Positions 14,766-22,801 of a stretch of 39,070 bases of DNA are shown piece after piece. The stretch comes from Elusimicrobiota bacterium (GTDB lineage: Bacteria; Elusimicrobiota; Elusimicrobia; Elusimicrobiales; UBA9959), in assembly GCA_016234365.1 (NCBI GenBank), contig JACRER010000010.1, positions 1 to 39,070 of the forward strand, in the 5' to 3' direction. The first letter of the stretch is position 1. Every line of letters begins with the position of its first letter. The notes under the pieces were generated by a model. It saw only the letters and a program-made list of their open reading frames with translations, searched no databases and was not told the origin of the DNA. The translations under genes and the position numbers were made by a program.

Positions 14766-15839
14766 ATGAGAGGAGTATATAAAATAGCGGCGGCTTTACT
14801 GATCGCCGCAAGTTCGGCCGGGTTGGCCTATGCGGATAATGACACCGAGTTCGGTGTAGAGGACGACCTCACGGTGTTGGGAACTGGCGGCAGCGCCGCG
14901 GACCCTGACCTGGAGGTTAAGGGCTTCACGGTGTTCGGGGCTACGCAAGCGGCGCCCCTGCTGCAGATCCCCGTGGCTCCCGGCAACATATTCGCCAACG
15001 GATATGTGCAGGTGTCCAGCGGCATGTACGTGGCGGGCAACTCCACGTTCACCGCCTATGGCATCTTCCAGAGCACGGTGACCATGATCGAGGGCAACCT
15101 CAAGTACGGCACCGCCGTCTCCGGTAAGGTGCTTAAGAGCGGCGGCAACGGGTACGTCTACTGGGGCGACGACACCACCGGCATTACTTCCCTTAACGGC
15201 ACGCCGTACAACATACGGATGGAAGACGCCGCGGGCACAGGCCTGGCGGACTCCCTATTGATCCAGAACCCTGCTTCCACCAACATAACCCTGATAAACG
15301 GCTCTTCCATGACCGTGACTGGGGAGTTCGGGGTGGGTGGACTCACCAGGTTCAACGGGAACATGACCGCTGCGGCCTACGGTATCTTCCAGAGTACCGT
15401 GCAGTTCACCGGGAACACCGGGGCCCTCACCAACCTCTACTTCGACAATGCCGCGGCCAATGTCGGCAGGGTGCTTAAAGCGTCCGCTAACGGGTTCCTC
15501 TACTGGGGTTCCGACGCTACCGGCCTGTCCACTCTCGGTTCGCCGTATAGGCTGCAGATGGTGAACTCCGCGGGGGACGGCCTGGTAGACTCCATGTTCA
15601 TCCAGAATGCCGGGGCCACCAATATCACCATGATCGCGGGAAGTTCGATGACCTTTAACGGAGCCATGAACACTACCGCCAATGTGCAGTTGGGCGATTC
15701 TACCGGGGATAATCACGGTGTGAACAGGGCCCCGGAGGCCGGTGTGGCCATGGCCGTGGACGGCAGCGGGACCAGCGGGACTTACGCTGCCAAGTTCTAC
15801 TCCAACGGTTCCCTTGCCGCCTGGATCAAGAAGAAGTGA
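14766..15839 (+). CDS. Exported fibre-like protein with an internal duplication
   Basis: This 357-residue protein starts at ATG 14766 behind a good SD (GGAGG, 14756-14760). The signal peptide ends near GLAYA (about residue 23). The mature N-terminus (TEFGVEDDLTVLG ... DPDLEVKGFTVFG) is clearly related to that of the 2275-residue protein. Two copies of a block of about 90-96 residues follow, each beginning AYGIFQSTV, passing through G(K/R)VLK, YWG and IQN, and ending GSSMT. The C-terminus SNGSLAAWIKKK resembles that of the preceding protein. It may be a compact relative or partner of the giant fibre. No catalytic motif is seen. Confidence 0.75.
   Translation: MRGVYKIAAALLIAASSAGLAYADNDTEFGVEDDLTVLGTGGSAADPDLEVKGFTVFGATQAAPLLQIPVAPGNIFANGYVQVSSGMYVAGNSTFTAYGIFQSTVTMIEGNLKYGTAVSGKVLKSGGNGYVYWGDDTTGITSLNGTPYNIRMEDAAGTGLADSLLIQNPASTNITLINGSSMTVTGEFGVGGLTRFNGNMTAAAYGIFQSTVQFTGNTGALTNLYFDNAAANVGRVLKASANGFLYWGSDATGLSTLGSPYRLQMVNSAGDGLVDSMFIQNAGATNITMIAGSSMTFNGAMNTTANVQLGDSTGDNHGVNRAPEAGVAMAVDGSGTSGTYAAKFYSNGSLAAWIKKK
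15054..15323 (+). repeat. Internal duplication, copy A
   Basis: The first copy encodes 90 residues from AYGIFQSTV to GSSMTVTG. It aligns with 15375-15662 at the ends and around the YWG and IQN motifs, while the early middle part has diverged in sequence and length. Confidence 0.8.
15375..15662 (+). repeat. Internal duplication, copy B
   Basis: The second copy encodes 96 residues from AYGIFQSTV to GSSMTFNG. It carries an inserted NTGALTNLYFDN-like stretch relative to copy A. Confidence 0.8.
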
Positions 15840-15951
15840 TCGGTGGAAGTTCCTCCTTTATAAGCCCCGCCGCGCTCCCGGCGGGCAGGACAGATGGACG
15901 GAAAAAGACGGGGTCGCGCTACACCTGGCGACGTTAAGGTGACAAATTAGA

Positions 15952-15957
15952 TATAAT
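15952..15957 (+). promoter_or_regulatory. -10 box (TATAAT) of the giant fibre gene
   Basis: A perfect TATAAT ends 11 nt before the ATG at 15969. There is no SD sequence and almost no room for a leader. The gap upstream (15840-15951) also holds a 7-bp GC hairpin (15866-15872/15879-15885) without a T run. Confidence 0.55.
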
Positions 15958-15968
15958 CGGAAACGGGT

Positions 15969-18900
15969 ATGCGAAGCGGCGGTATAACTCTTGCCGAGAG
16001 GCTTTTTTTAGCTCTGCGCGGGGCCATTGTGGTCTCCGCGGCGCTGTTCTGTTTCTTTGGCGCCGCCAACGCCCAGGACCAGACCGAACTTGGGTCCGAA
16101 GACGACATCTCCGTGCTTGGCATCGACGGCACCGTCCCAGACCCGGATGTGGAAATTAAAGGTTTCTCCGTATTCGGTTCCACCAATGTTCTAACTCATA
16201 TCTCCACCGCCCCCGGCAATGTTCTTATCAATGGCGCCCTGGAAGTCTCCAGCGACGTTTACGTGGTGGGCCGGTCCACTTTTTCCGGAAACGTGCATTC
16301 CCTCGGTTCCATTTCCGCGGTCAAATTCTACGGTGACGGTTCAAGTCTGACCGGCCTGGGTGGCACGCTGAGCGGCGGCCAGGCGCCGCGGCTGGCCTAC
16401 TGGACGGCGGCCACCTCTTTAGGCAATTCCAATCTTTCCCAGGATGCCGCTGGTATGACCGTGATGGGATCCAGCTTTACCGTGCAGGGCGGCGGCTACT
16501 TTAACGGCCATGTCAACATCGCCGCGGGGTATAACCTTACCCATCAGAACACGGCCGTGCTGCGCCTGAGCGACAACAGCAATATCGTGGTGAATCCTCC
16601 GGCGGCTTCCGGCAAGGTGTTCCTTAATTGGGATACCGGTGCCGGGACCATTTTCGGGAACGGCACCGGCGCAGGAGGGGAGATCGCCCGCTTCCTGGCC
16701 AACGGCAAGTTCGGGATCGGCACCAACGTGCCGGCCGCGCGCCTGCACGTCAGCAGCGCCAACGCGCTCGCTTCGGACACCGTGCTGCTGATCTCCAGCG
16801 GTACCGGCACGGCACAAGAACTGGTGACGGTAAAAGGCGACGGGAGCGTGGGGATAGGCACGGCGTCACCAGCCGCCAAACTGGAAGTCTATAATCCATC
16901 AGGCGGAGGAGATTATACGCTGGCGAATTTCTCCGGCGCCGGGAACCCTCTCATCGCTCTCGGTAATTCGCGCTGGCTCTGGGACGCCTCGAATAGTTAT
17001 CTTTCTTTCGGCATCACCGGTTACGGCCACCAGCAGTTTGTCATGAAGGCCGACCGGACCGGTATAGGCACCGATACCCCGGCGTACAAGCTCCAGGTTT
17101 CTTCAGGAGCCGGAGAGGCAGGCACCGTTATGGCCGTCTCCACCGGCAGCACCAACCTGTTCTGGGTGGCCGGCGACGGCGCGCACGCCATAAAATTCTT
17201 CGGCGACGGTTCCGGCCTGACCGGGCTGAATACCGCCGGCGACAGTCTGGGCACGCATATAGCCACCAAGACCCTGGATATGGCCGGCTACGACATCGTT
17301 GACGCCTCTTCCATAACGGTGGCCGCGGATAAGCCGGGTCTGACGGTAAGCACCAATCTTTACGTGATGAACGGGAACGTCGGCATAGGAACGTCCACGC
17401 CGACCTATAAACTGCAGGTGCTCGGCAAGTTCGGAGTGTTCCAGACCGGCGACGACGACCAGAGCGGGATAGTTTCCACCAGCCAGAACGGGACCAGCCG
17501 GGCCGTGCGCCTCTGGGCCGGCAACGACGGCACTTCCCGCCTGGAATCCGGCCTTGGCGGCCTCGGCATACTGGTCCTTAATACCGGCACCGGACCGGTC
17601 GGCATAGGCAACACGCTGCCTCTGGCGAGGCTGGACGTGGTGTCCACCGGTACAGCCAATAATATTTACGCGCAGGTATGGCGCAACGGCGGCGGAGTGG
17701 TGGTTGCCAGCATAACCAGCCAGGGCGTGCTGTACGCTACCATGCCGCCCGGCACCGGCGACAACCTGGGCAACCATACCGCCACCCAGAACCTGAACCT
17801 GGCCCAATTCGGCATCGTCAATGTTTCCACAATCAGCGCCACAGGTCTCTACATAAGCAGCTACGGTGTGATACAGACCACCGGTACCGGCCTGGGCGGC
17901 GTAGCCGTAAATCCCCGTGGCCCGGGCGCCGTGGACTTGCAGACCTACCGAACCGCGACTTCCCAGGTGGCTTCCGGCGACTACTCTTTCATAGGCAGCG
18001 GCCGGGAGAACACTGCCGACGCCGATTACGCCTTTATAGGCGCCGGCTACAATAACACGGTTTGGGCTTTCGGCGGCGTTATAGGCGGCGGCCGGAACAA
18101 CTCCTCGGTGGGCATGTATTCCGCCGTAGGCGGCGGTTACGGCAATACCGCCGGACAGGGCGCCTGGGGCGATACCGTCGGCGGCGGCGAATCCAATACC
18201 GCCATGGGCGGCGCCAGCACCATCGGCGGCGGTTACCTGAACATCATCAATAACTATGGCGAGAGCGTCATAGCCGGCGGTTCTTATAACGGCATTTCCG
18301 CCGGCTATGCCGCTATAGGCGGCGGTACCGGCAACAGCGTAACGGGTGATTATGGCGTCGTTCCCGGCGGTTCCTATAATACCGCCAAGGGCGCCTACAG
18401 CTTTGCCGCCGGGCGGGGTTCTTCCTCCACGGCCAGCGGCGCGTTCACCTGGTCTGACTCCAATGTTTGGGTGGAGACCGTGAACAATGTCCCTAACCGC
18501 ACCTGGTTCAAGAATATAGGCGGGTTCCTGGTGACCGGGTCTACTAGCACCAATATGACCGGTGGGCTGAACCGTGGCATGCTGGTGACCGGCTCCGGCC
18601 TTGTGGGTATTTCAACCGGCGTCCCCTACGCCGCGCTGGACGTGGTCTCCTCTGGTACGGCCCAAACGCAGTTCGCGCAGATCTGGCGCGATGCCAGCGG
18701 GGTCATAGTGGGTTCCATGAGCGCAACCGGCGTAATGATGGCCGCCCGCTTTGTAGGAGACGGTTCCGGCCTCATCAACCTCCCCGCAGGGGCCGGCGGC
18801 GACAGCCTGGGCACGCATGTAGCCACGCAGACCCTGAACATGGCCGCGTTCCCGCTCATTAACGTTTCTTCCCTCTCCATGCTGGGCGACGGCCTGCGCA

Positions 18901-21900
18901 TAAGCACTAGTGTTTACGCCGGGGCGAGTGGGCTGTTTATTTCCACTTCCGGGGCGATCTTCACTACTGGGTTCGGTAACGGGACGGCCCTGCCCAATGC
19001 GCGCGGTATAGGCGCGGTGGACCTCCAAACGAAGCGTAACAATTCCCTCCAGGTCTCCAGCGGCCCTTACGCGGCCATCGGTGGCGGTTTCAATAATACC
19101 GCCAGCGGCGACGGCGCCTCCGTTCCCGGCGGTTGGAGCAACAAAGCCCAGGGCTTAAGATCCTTCGCGGTGGGCAACGGCAACACGGCTTCCGGCGCAT
19201 ATTCTTCTGTGGCCGGCGGTTCCGACAACACCGCTTCCGGAGATCATGCCGTAGTGGCCGGGGGTAATACCAACGAAGCGGCCGGCGGACATGCCGCCGT
19301 GCTGGGCGGCCTTTATGGTGCCGCTTCGGGGAACTATAGCGTGGCGGCCGCAGGCTATGAAAACGTAGCCGGCGGGGATTACAGCTCCGTGCTGGGAGGC
19401 AAGACCAATACTGCGGCCGGCGGCTCTTCCACGGTGCTCGGCGGCGAGGGGAACGTGGCGCAGGGCTTCGGTTCTCTGGCTGGCGGCTACGGCTATAACT
19501 ACGCCGGCGGCGATAATTCCATAGTCTTGGCGTATCTGAGCACCGCTACGGCTTACGACTCCACCGTGATCGGTGGAGAGGAACATATCGCGGGGAACTC
19601 CTACGCTACCATTGTCGGCGGTTTTATGCATCGCGCCACAGGGGCCAGCTCGTTTATAGGCGGCGGCGACACGAGCGTCGCCTCCGGGGCGTATTCCTCC
19701 GTGCTGGGCGGCCGTGAGAATACCGCGAAGGGAAATTATTCCTTTGCAGCGGGATATAAATCTTCCTCCACCGCAACAGGCGCCTTCACCTGGGCGGATT
19801 CCCAGGGCTTGGCCGCAGAGAACTCCGTAACGGACAGGACGTTATTTAAGAACCGCGGGGGGTTCCTGATAACCGGGTCCACCAATACCAACATGACCGG
19901 CGCGTTTAACCGCGGCGTGCTGATAACCGGCGACGGACTGGTGGGCATTTCCACCGGCAACCCGCAGGCGGCTTTGGATATAGTCTCCACCGGCACGGCG
20001 GCCGACGTTTACGCCCAGCTCTGGCGCAACGGCTCAGGCGTGGTAGTGGCCAGCATGACCAGCCAAGGCGTGCTGTACGCCACCATGCCACCCGGTACCG
20101 GCGACAACCTGGGCAACCACACTGCCACCACACAACTTGAAATGGGCGGCTACGCCATACACTCTTCCAGCGCCATGACCGCCGCATACTATCAGATAAA
20201 CGGCGCCACCATCGCGGCAATACTGCCGGGCACCGATAATATAGCGTATGGCGTAAGCGCCGGTACCTCCAGCGACGCGGGGGGTACCTATAATGTCTTT
20301 ATCGGCAACTATGCCGGCACTTCCAATACCAGCGGCAGCGATGAAACTTTGGTCGGCTATAAGGCCGGATTCTCCAATAAGGACAGTTTCGGCAGCGTCT
20401 TTGTGGGCAGTAAGGCCGGCTATTCCCAATCCAGCTACGCCGAGTACAATACCTACGTGGGATACAACGCCGGGTATAAGGGCACCGGCTCCCAGAACAC
20501 GCTGATAGGCGGCGAGGCAGGTTATAATACCGTCAGAGGCGATCAGAACACCTTTGTGGGCTACGACGCCGGTTATTCCAACGCTACCGGGCAGGACAAT
20601 ACTTATGTGGGGCAGGAAGCCGGGTATTACAACAAGGGTTCCGCCAACGTCGCCCTTGGCAGCCTGGCCGGGGACGGCTCCGCCGCAGCTAATTACTCAA
20701 GCAGCACGCTGATGGGCTATAATGCCGGCGATAAGTTGACCACCGGCAGCGACAATATTCTCGTTGGTTTCCAGGCCGGTTATAACATCACCACCGGTAC
20801 GGGCAACATAGTCATAGGCTACAACAAGGACACCTCCGGCGCTGCTTCCTCTAACGAACTCAACATCGGCGGGGTGCTGTACGGGAAGTTGGATGCCAAA
20901 ACCATCGGTATTTCCCGAACTTCCCCTATGGCGGCGCTGGATATCGTTTCAACCGGCACGGCCCAGACGCAGTTCGCGCAGATCTGGCGCGACAGTAACG
21001 GTGTGATTGTGGGCTCCATGAGCGCCACGGGCGTGCTGATGGCCACCCGGGTGATAGGCGCCACGGGGGGCGGCGGCGACAACTTGGGCGACCATACCGC
21101 TACGAACAGACTTGAAATGTCCAATAAGGCCATAGACGACGTCTCCAGCATGACGGTGACCGGCTCGGGAGTGACCGGCGCCAACGCGCTCTTCAAGGTT
21201 GCCGGGTCAACTTTTGCCGTCCTGAATAACGGCAACGTGGGGATAGGGACGGCGAATCCAGGCGCGCCGTTGGATATTCGCAGCTCCAATGATTCCGTCA
21301 GTGCCGCTCAGATCTATAACGACAACGGCAATATCACGTATAACCTCTCGCAACAGGCGGATGGCGACGCGTATATGCAGTTGATCAAAGAAGGAGCGGG
21401 GCATATTGTCGCCATTCAACTCAACACGGATGGAGACTCTTGGCTGAGCGGTGGCAATGTCGGGATCTCTACCAACGCGCCGCAGGCGCGCCTGGATGTG
21501 AGAGCTTCCGCGGCGACCCCCGACGTCATGGCGCAGATCTGGCGCGACGGCAACGGCGTTATTGTGGGCTCCATGAGCGCCACGGGCGTGCTGATGGCCA
21601 CCCGGGTGATAGGCGGTGCCTCCGGCGGCGCCGACGACCTTGGCAACCATGTGGCTGTCAGCACGCTGAATATGTCCGGCCTCGGGATATTCAACGTTTC
21701 CACTATTAGCGCCAGCGGCATCTACATCAGCAGCTACGGTGTGATACAGAGCACCGGCATAGGCCTTGGCACGGTGGCCGGCAATTCCCGCGGTACGGGC
21801 GCGGTAGACCTGCAGGTGAACCGCGGCGTAGCCGCCCGGGTGGCCAGTGGCGGTTACTCCGTGATAGCTGGAGGCCAGGACAATACCGCTTCCGGACAGA

Positions 21901-22796
21901 ATTCCGCGGTGGCCGGCGGTTCCCAGAATACGGCCGGCAACCAGTATTCCGCCGTAGGCGGCGGCGTCGGGAATAACGCCGGCGGGGACAGCGCCACAGT
22001 GCCGGGCGGCGCCTCCAACGTGGCCAGCGGTTCCTATTCTTTCGCCGCGGGGCGTACCGCCACCGCGAGCGGAAACGGCGCTTTCCTGTGGGCCGATTCA
22101 GCGGGTGTGGCCGTGACCAATAACGTTGTCGACCTGGTCCGTTTTAAGGCCACAGGCGGTTTCCTGGTCTCCGGCTCTACCAGTTCTTACATGAACGGGC
22201 TGATTAACCGGGGGCTCATGGTCACCGGCGACGGCGCGGTGGGCATAGCTACCGGCACTCCCAAAGCGGCGCTGGACATAGTCTCCACCGGTACGGTGGC
22301 GGCTGTGTCGGCGCAAATCTGGCGCAACAGCGGCGGCACCATAGTCTCTTCCATGTCCTCCAACGGTATGTTCACCGCGGCCGGGGTGGCTTCCAACGGA
22401 CTGCTCTCTCTTCTGGAGGGCGGGGGCAGCCCTGTGTATAAGACCATTTTTCAGGGCGGGGACCAGGCCGCTGACATTACCTATACCTGGCCCTCCTCCC
22501 AGGCCACCGGCACACAGGTCTTGACCAATAACGGTTCCGGGGCGCTCTCCTGGACCACCGCCTCGCTGCCGTCCGGTTCCGACGGTGACACTTTGCGCTA
22601 TCAATCGGGGGCCTGGGTCTCCAACAATGTGATTTACAATAACGGGACCAATGTCGGCATAGGTACTTCCAGCCCTGGCGCCTATAAACTGGCAGTTTCC
22701 GATTCCGGCGGCAGCACCATGCAGATAGATACTTCCAACCCGGCCTACGTGAGCCTGCGTTCCAACGGCGTGGAAGTGGTCAGGTTGAAACCTTAG
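15969..22796 (+). CDS. Giant exported repeat fibre with YadA-head-like blocks (2275 aa)
   Basis: The signal peptide ends after ANA (residue 35). An N-terminal module of about 70 residues is shared with the gene at 14766. Blocks of short YadA-head-like repeats follow, of the type (A/S)xxGGGxxNxAxGxxS, at about 667-825, 1033-1274 and 1961-2039; a related GYxAGxxxxxG block lies at about 1428-1628. Three times a head block is followed by SFAAGR...GAF.WADS, then GGFL(V/I)TGST, then a module ALDIVSTGT...(I/L)WR...GV(I/V)V.SM. This last module occurs six times in all. Occasional 'GNVGIGT..P' repeats lie between. There is no C-terminal YadA-type beta-barrel anchor. A long beta-solenoid surface fibre or adhesin is likely. 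How it crosses or attaches to the outer membrane is not visible. Confidence 0.85.
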   Translation: MRSGGITLAERLFLALRGAIVVSAALFCFFGAANAQDQTELGSEDDISVLGIDGTVPDPDVEIKGFSVFGSTNVLTHISTAPGNVLINGALEVSSDVYVVGRSTFSGNVHSLGSISAVKFYGDGSSLTGLGGTLSGGQAPRLAYWTAATSLGNSNLSQDAAGMTVMGSSFTVQGGGYFNGHVNIAAGYNLTHQNTAVLRLSDNSNIVVNPPAASGKVFLNWDTGAGTIFGNGTGAGGEIARFLANGKFGIGTNVPAARLHVSSANALASDTVLLISSGTGTAQELVTVKGDGSVGIGTASPAAKLEVYNPSGGGDYTLANFSGAGNPLIALGNSRWLWDASNSYLSFGITGYGHQQFVMKADRTGIGTDTPAYKLQVSSGAGEAGTVMAVSTGSTNLFWVAGDGAHAIKFFGDGSGLTGLNTAGDSLGTHIATKTLDMAGYDIVDASSITVAADKPGLTVSTNLYVMNGNVGIGTSTPTYKLQVLGKFGVFQTGDDDQSGIVSTSQNGTSRAVRLWAGNDGTSRLESGLGGLGILVLNTGTGPVGIGNTLPLARLDVVSTGTANNIYAQVWRNGGGVVVASITSQGVLYATMPPGTGDNLGNHTATQNLNLAQFGIVNVSTISATGLYISSYGVIQTTGTGLGGVAVNPRGPGAVDLQTYRTATSQVASGDYSFIGSGRENTADADYAFIGAGYNNTVWAFGGVIGGGRNNSSVGMYSAVGGGYGNTAGQGAWGDTVGGGESNTAMGGASTIGGGYLNIINNYGESVIAGGSYNGISAGYAAIGGGTGNSVTGDYGVVPGGSYNTAKGAYSFAAGRGSSSTASGAFTWSDSNVWVETVNNVPNRTWFKNIGGFLVTGSTSTNMTGGLNRGMLVTGSGLVGISTGVPYAALDVVSSGTAQTQFAQIWRDASGVIVGSMSATGVMMAARFVGDGSGLINLPAGAGGDSLGTHVATQTLNMAAFPLINVSSLSMLGDGLRISTSVYAGASGLFISTSGAIFTTGFGNGTALPNARGIGAVDLQTKRNNSLQVSSGPYAAIGGGFNNTASGDGASVPGGWSNKAQGLRSFAVGNGNTASGAYSSVAGGSDNTASGDHAVVAGGNTNEAAGGHAAVLGGLYGAASGNYSVAAAGYENVAGGDYSSVLGGKTNTAAGGSSTVLGGEGNVAQGFGSLAGGYGYNYAGGDNSIVLAYLSTATAYDSTVIGGEEHIAGNSYATIVGGFMHRATGASSFIGGGDTSVASGAYSSVLGGRENTAKGNYSFAAGYKSSSTATGAFTWADSQGLAAENSVTDRTLFKNRGGFLITGSTNTNMTGAFNRGVLITGDGLVGISTGNPQAALDIVSTGTAADVYAQLWRNGSGVVVASMTSQGVLYATMPPGTGDNLGNHTATTQLEMGGYAIHSSSAMTAAYYQINGATIAAILPGTDNIAYGVSAGTSSDAGGTYNVFIGNYAGTSNTSGSDETLVGYKAGFSNKDSFGSVFVGSKAGYSQSSYAEYNTYVGYNAGYKGTGSQNTLIGGEAGYNTVRGDQNTFVGYDAGYSNATGQDNTYVGQEAGYYNKGSANVALGSLAGDGSAAANYSSSTLMGYNAGDKLTTGSDNILVGFQAGYNITTGTGNIVIGYNKDTSGAASSNELNIGGVLYGKLDAKTIGISRTSPMAALDIVSTGTAQTQFAQIWRDSNGVIVGSMSATGVLMATRVIGATGGGGDNLGDHTATNRLEMSNKAIDDVSSMTVTGSGVTGANALFKVAGSTFAVLNNGNVGIGTANPGAPLDIRSSNDSVSAAQIYNDNGNITYNLSQQADGDAYMQLIKEGAGHIVAIQLNTDGDSWLSGGNVGISTNAPQARLDVRASAATPDVMAQIWRDGNGVIVGSMSATGVLMATRVIGGASGGADDLGNHVAVSTLNMSGLGIFNVSTISASGIYISSYGVIQSTGIGLGTVAGNSRGTGAVDLQVNRGVAARVASGGYSVIAGGQDNTASGQNSAVAGGSQNTAGNQYSAVGGGVGNNAGGDSATVPGGASNVASGSYSFAAGRTATASGNGAFLWADSAGVAVTNNVVDLVRFKATGGFLVSGSTSSYMNGLINRGLMVTGDGAVGIATGTPKAALDIVSTGTVAAVSAQIWRNSGGTIVSSMSSNGMFTAAGVASNGLLSLLEGGGSPVYKTIFQGGDQAADITYTWPSSQATGTQVLTNNGSGALSWTTASLPSGSDGDTLRYQSGAWVSNNVIYNNGTNVGIGTSSPGAYKLAVSDSGGSTMQIDTSNPAYVSLRSNGVEVVRLKP
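21006..21060 (+). repeat. 55-nt perfect internal repeat, copy 1
   Basis: These 55 nt are identical to 21561-21615 and encode IVGSMSATGVLMATRVIG. The related segment near 18702-18745 is diverged, so this pair is recent or has been homogenised. Confidence 0.9.
21561..21615 (+). repeat. 55-nt perfect internal repeat, copy 2
   Basis: This is identical to 21006-21060, 555 nt upstream. Because 555 is divisible by three, recombination between the two copies would delete or duplicate 185 codons in frame. Confidence 0.9.
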
Positions 22797-22801
22797 GACG
22801 T

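Noticed and set aside
18000-22100. A CRISPR array, because of many short repeats
   Set aside because: The repeats are imperfect, in frame and encode a regular protein motif. No identical direct repeats with unique spacers and no cas genes are present.
15969-22796. A classical trimeric autotransporter of the YadA type
   Set aside because: Head-like repeats are present, but the C-terminal membrane-anchor beta-barrel is missing; the protein ends in a short beta repeat (RSNGVEVVRLKP).
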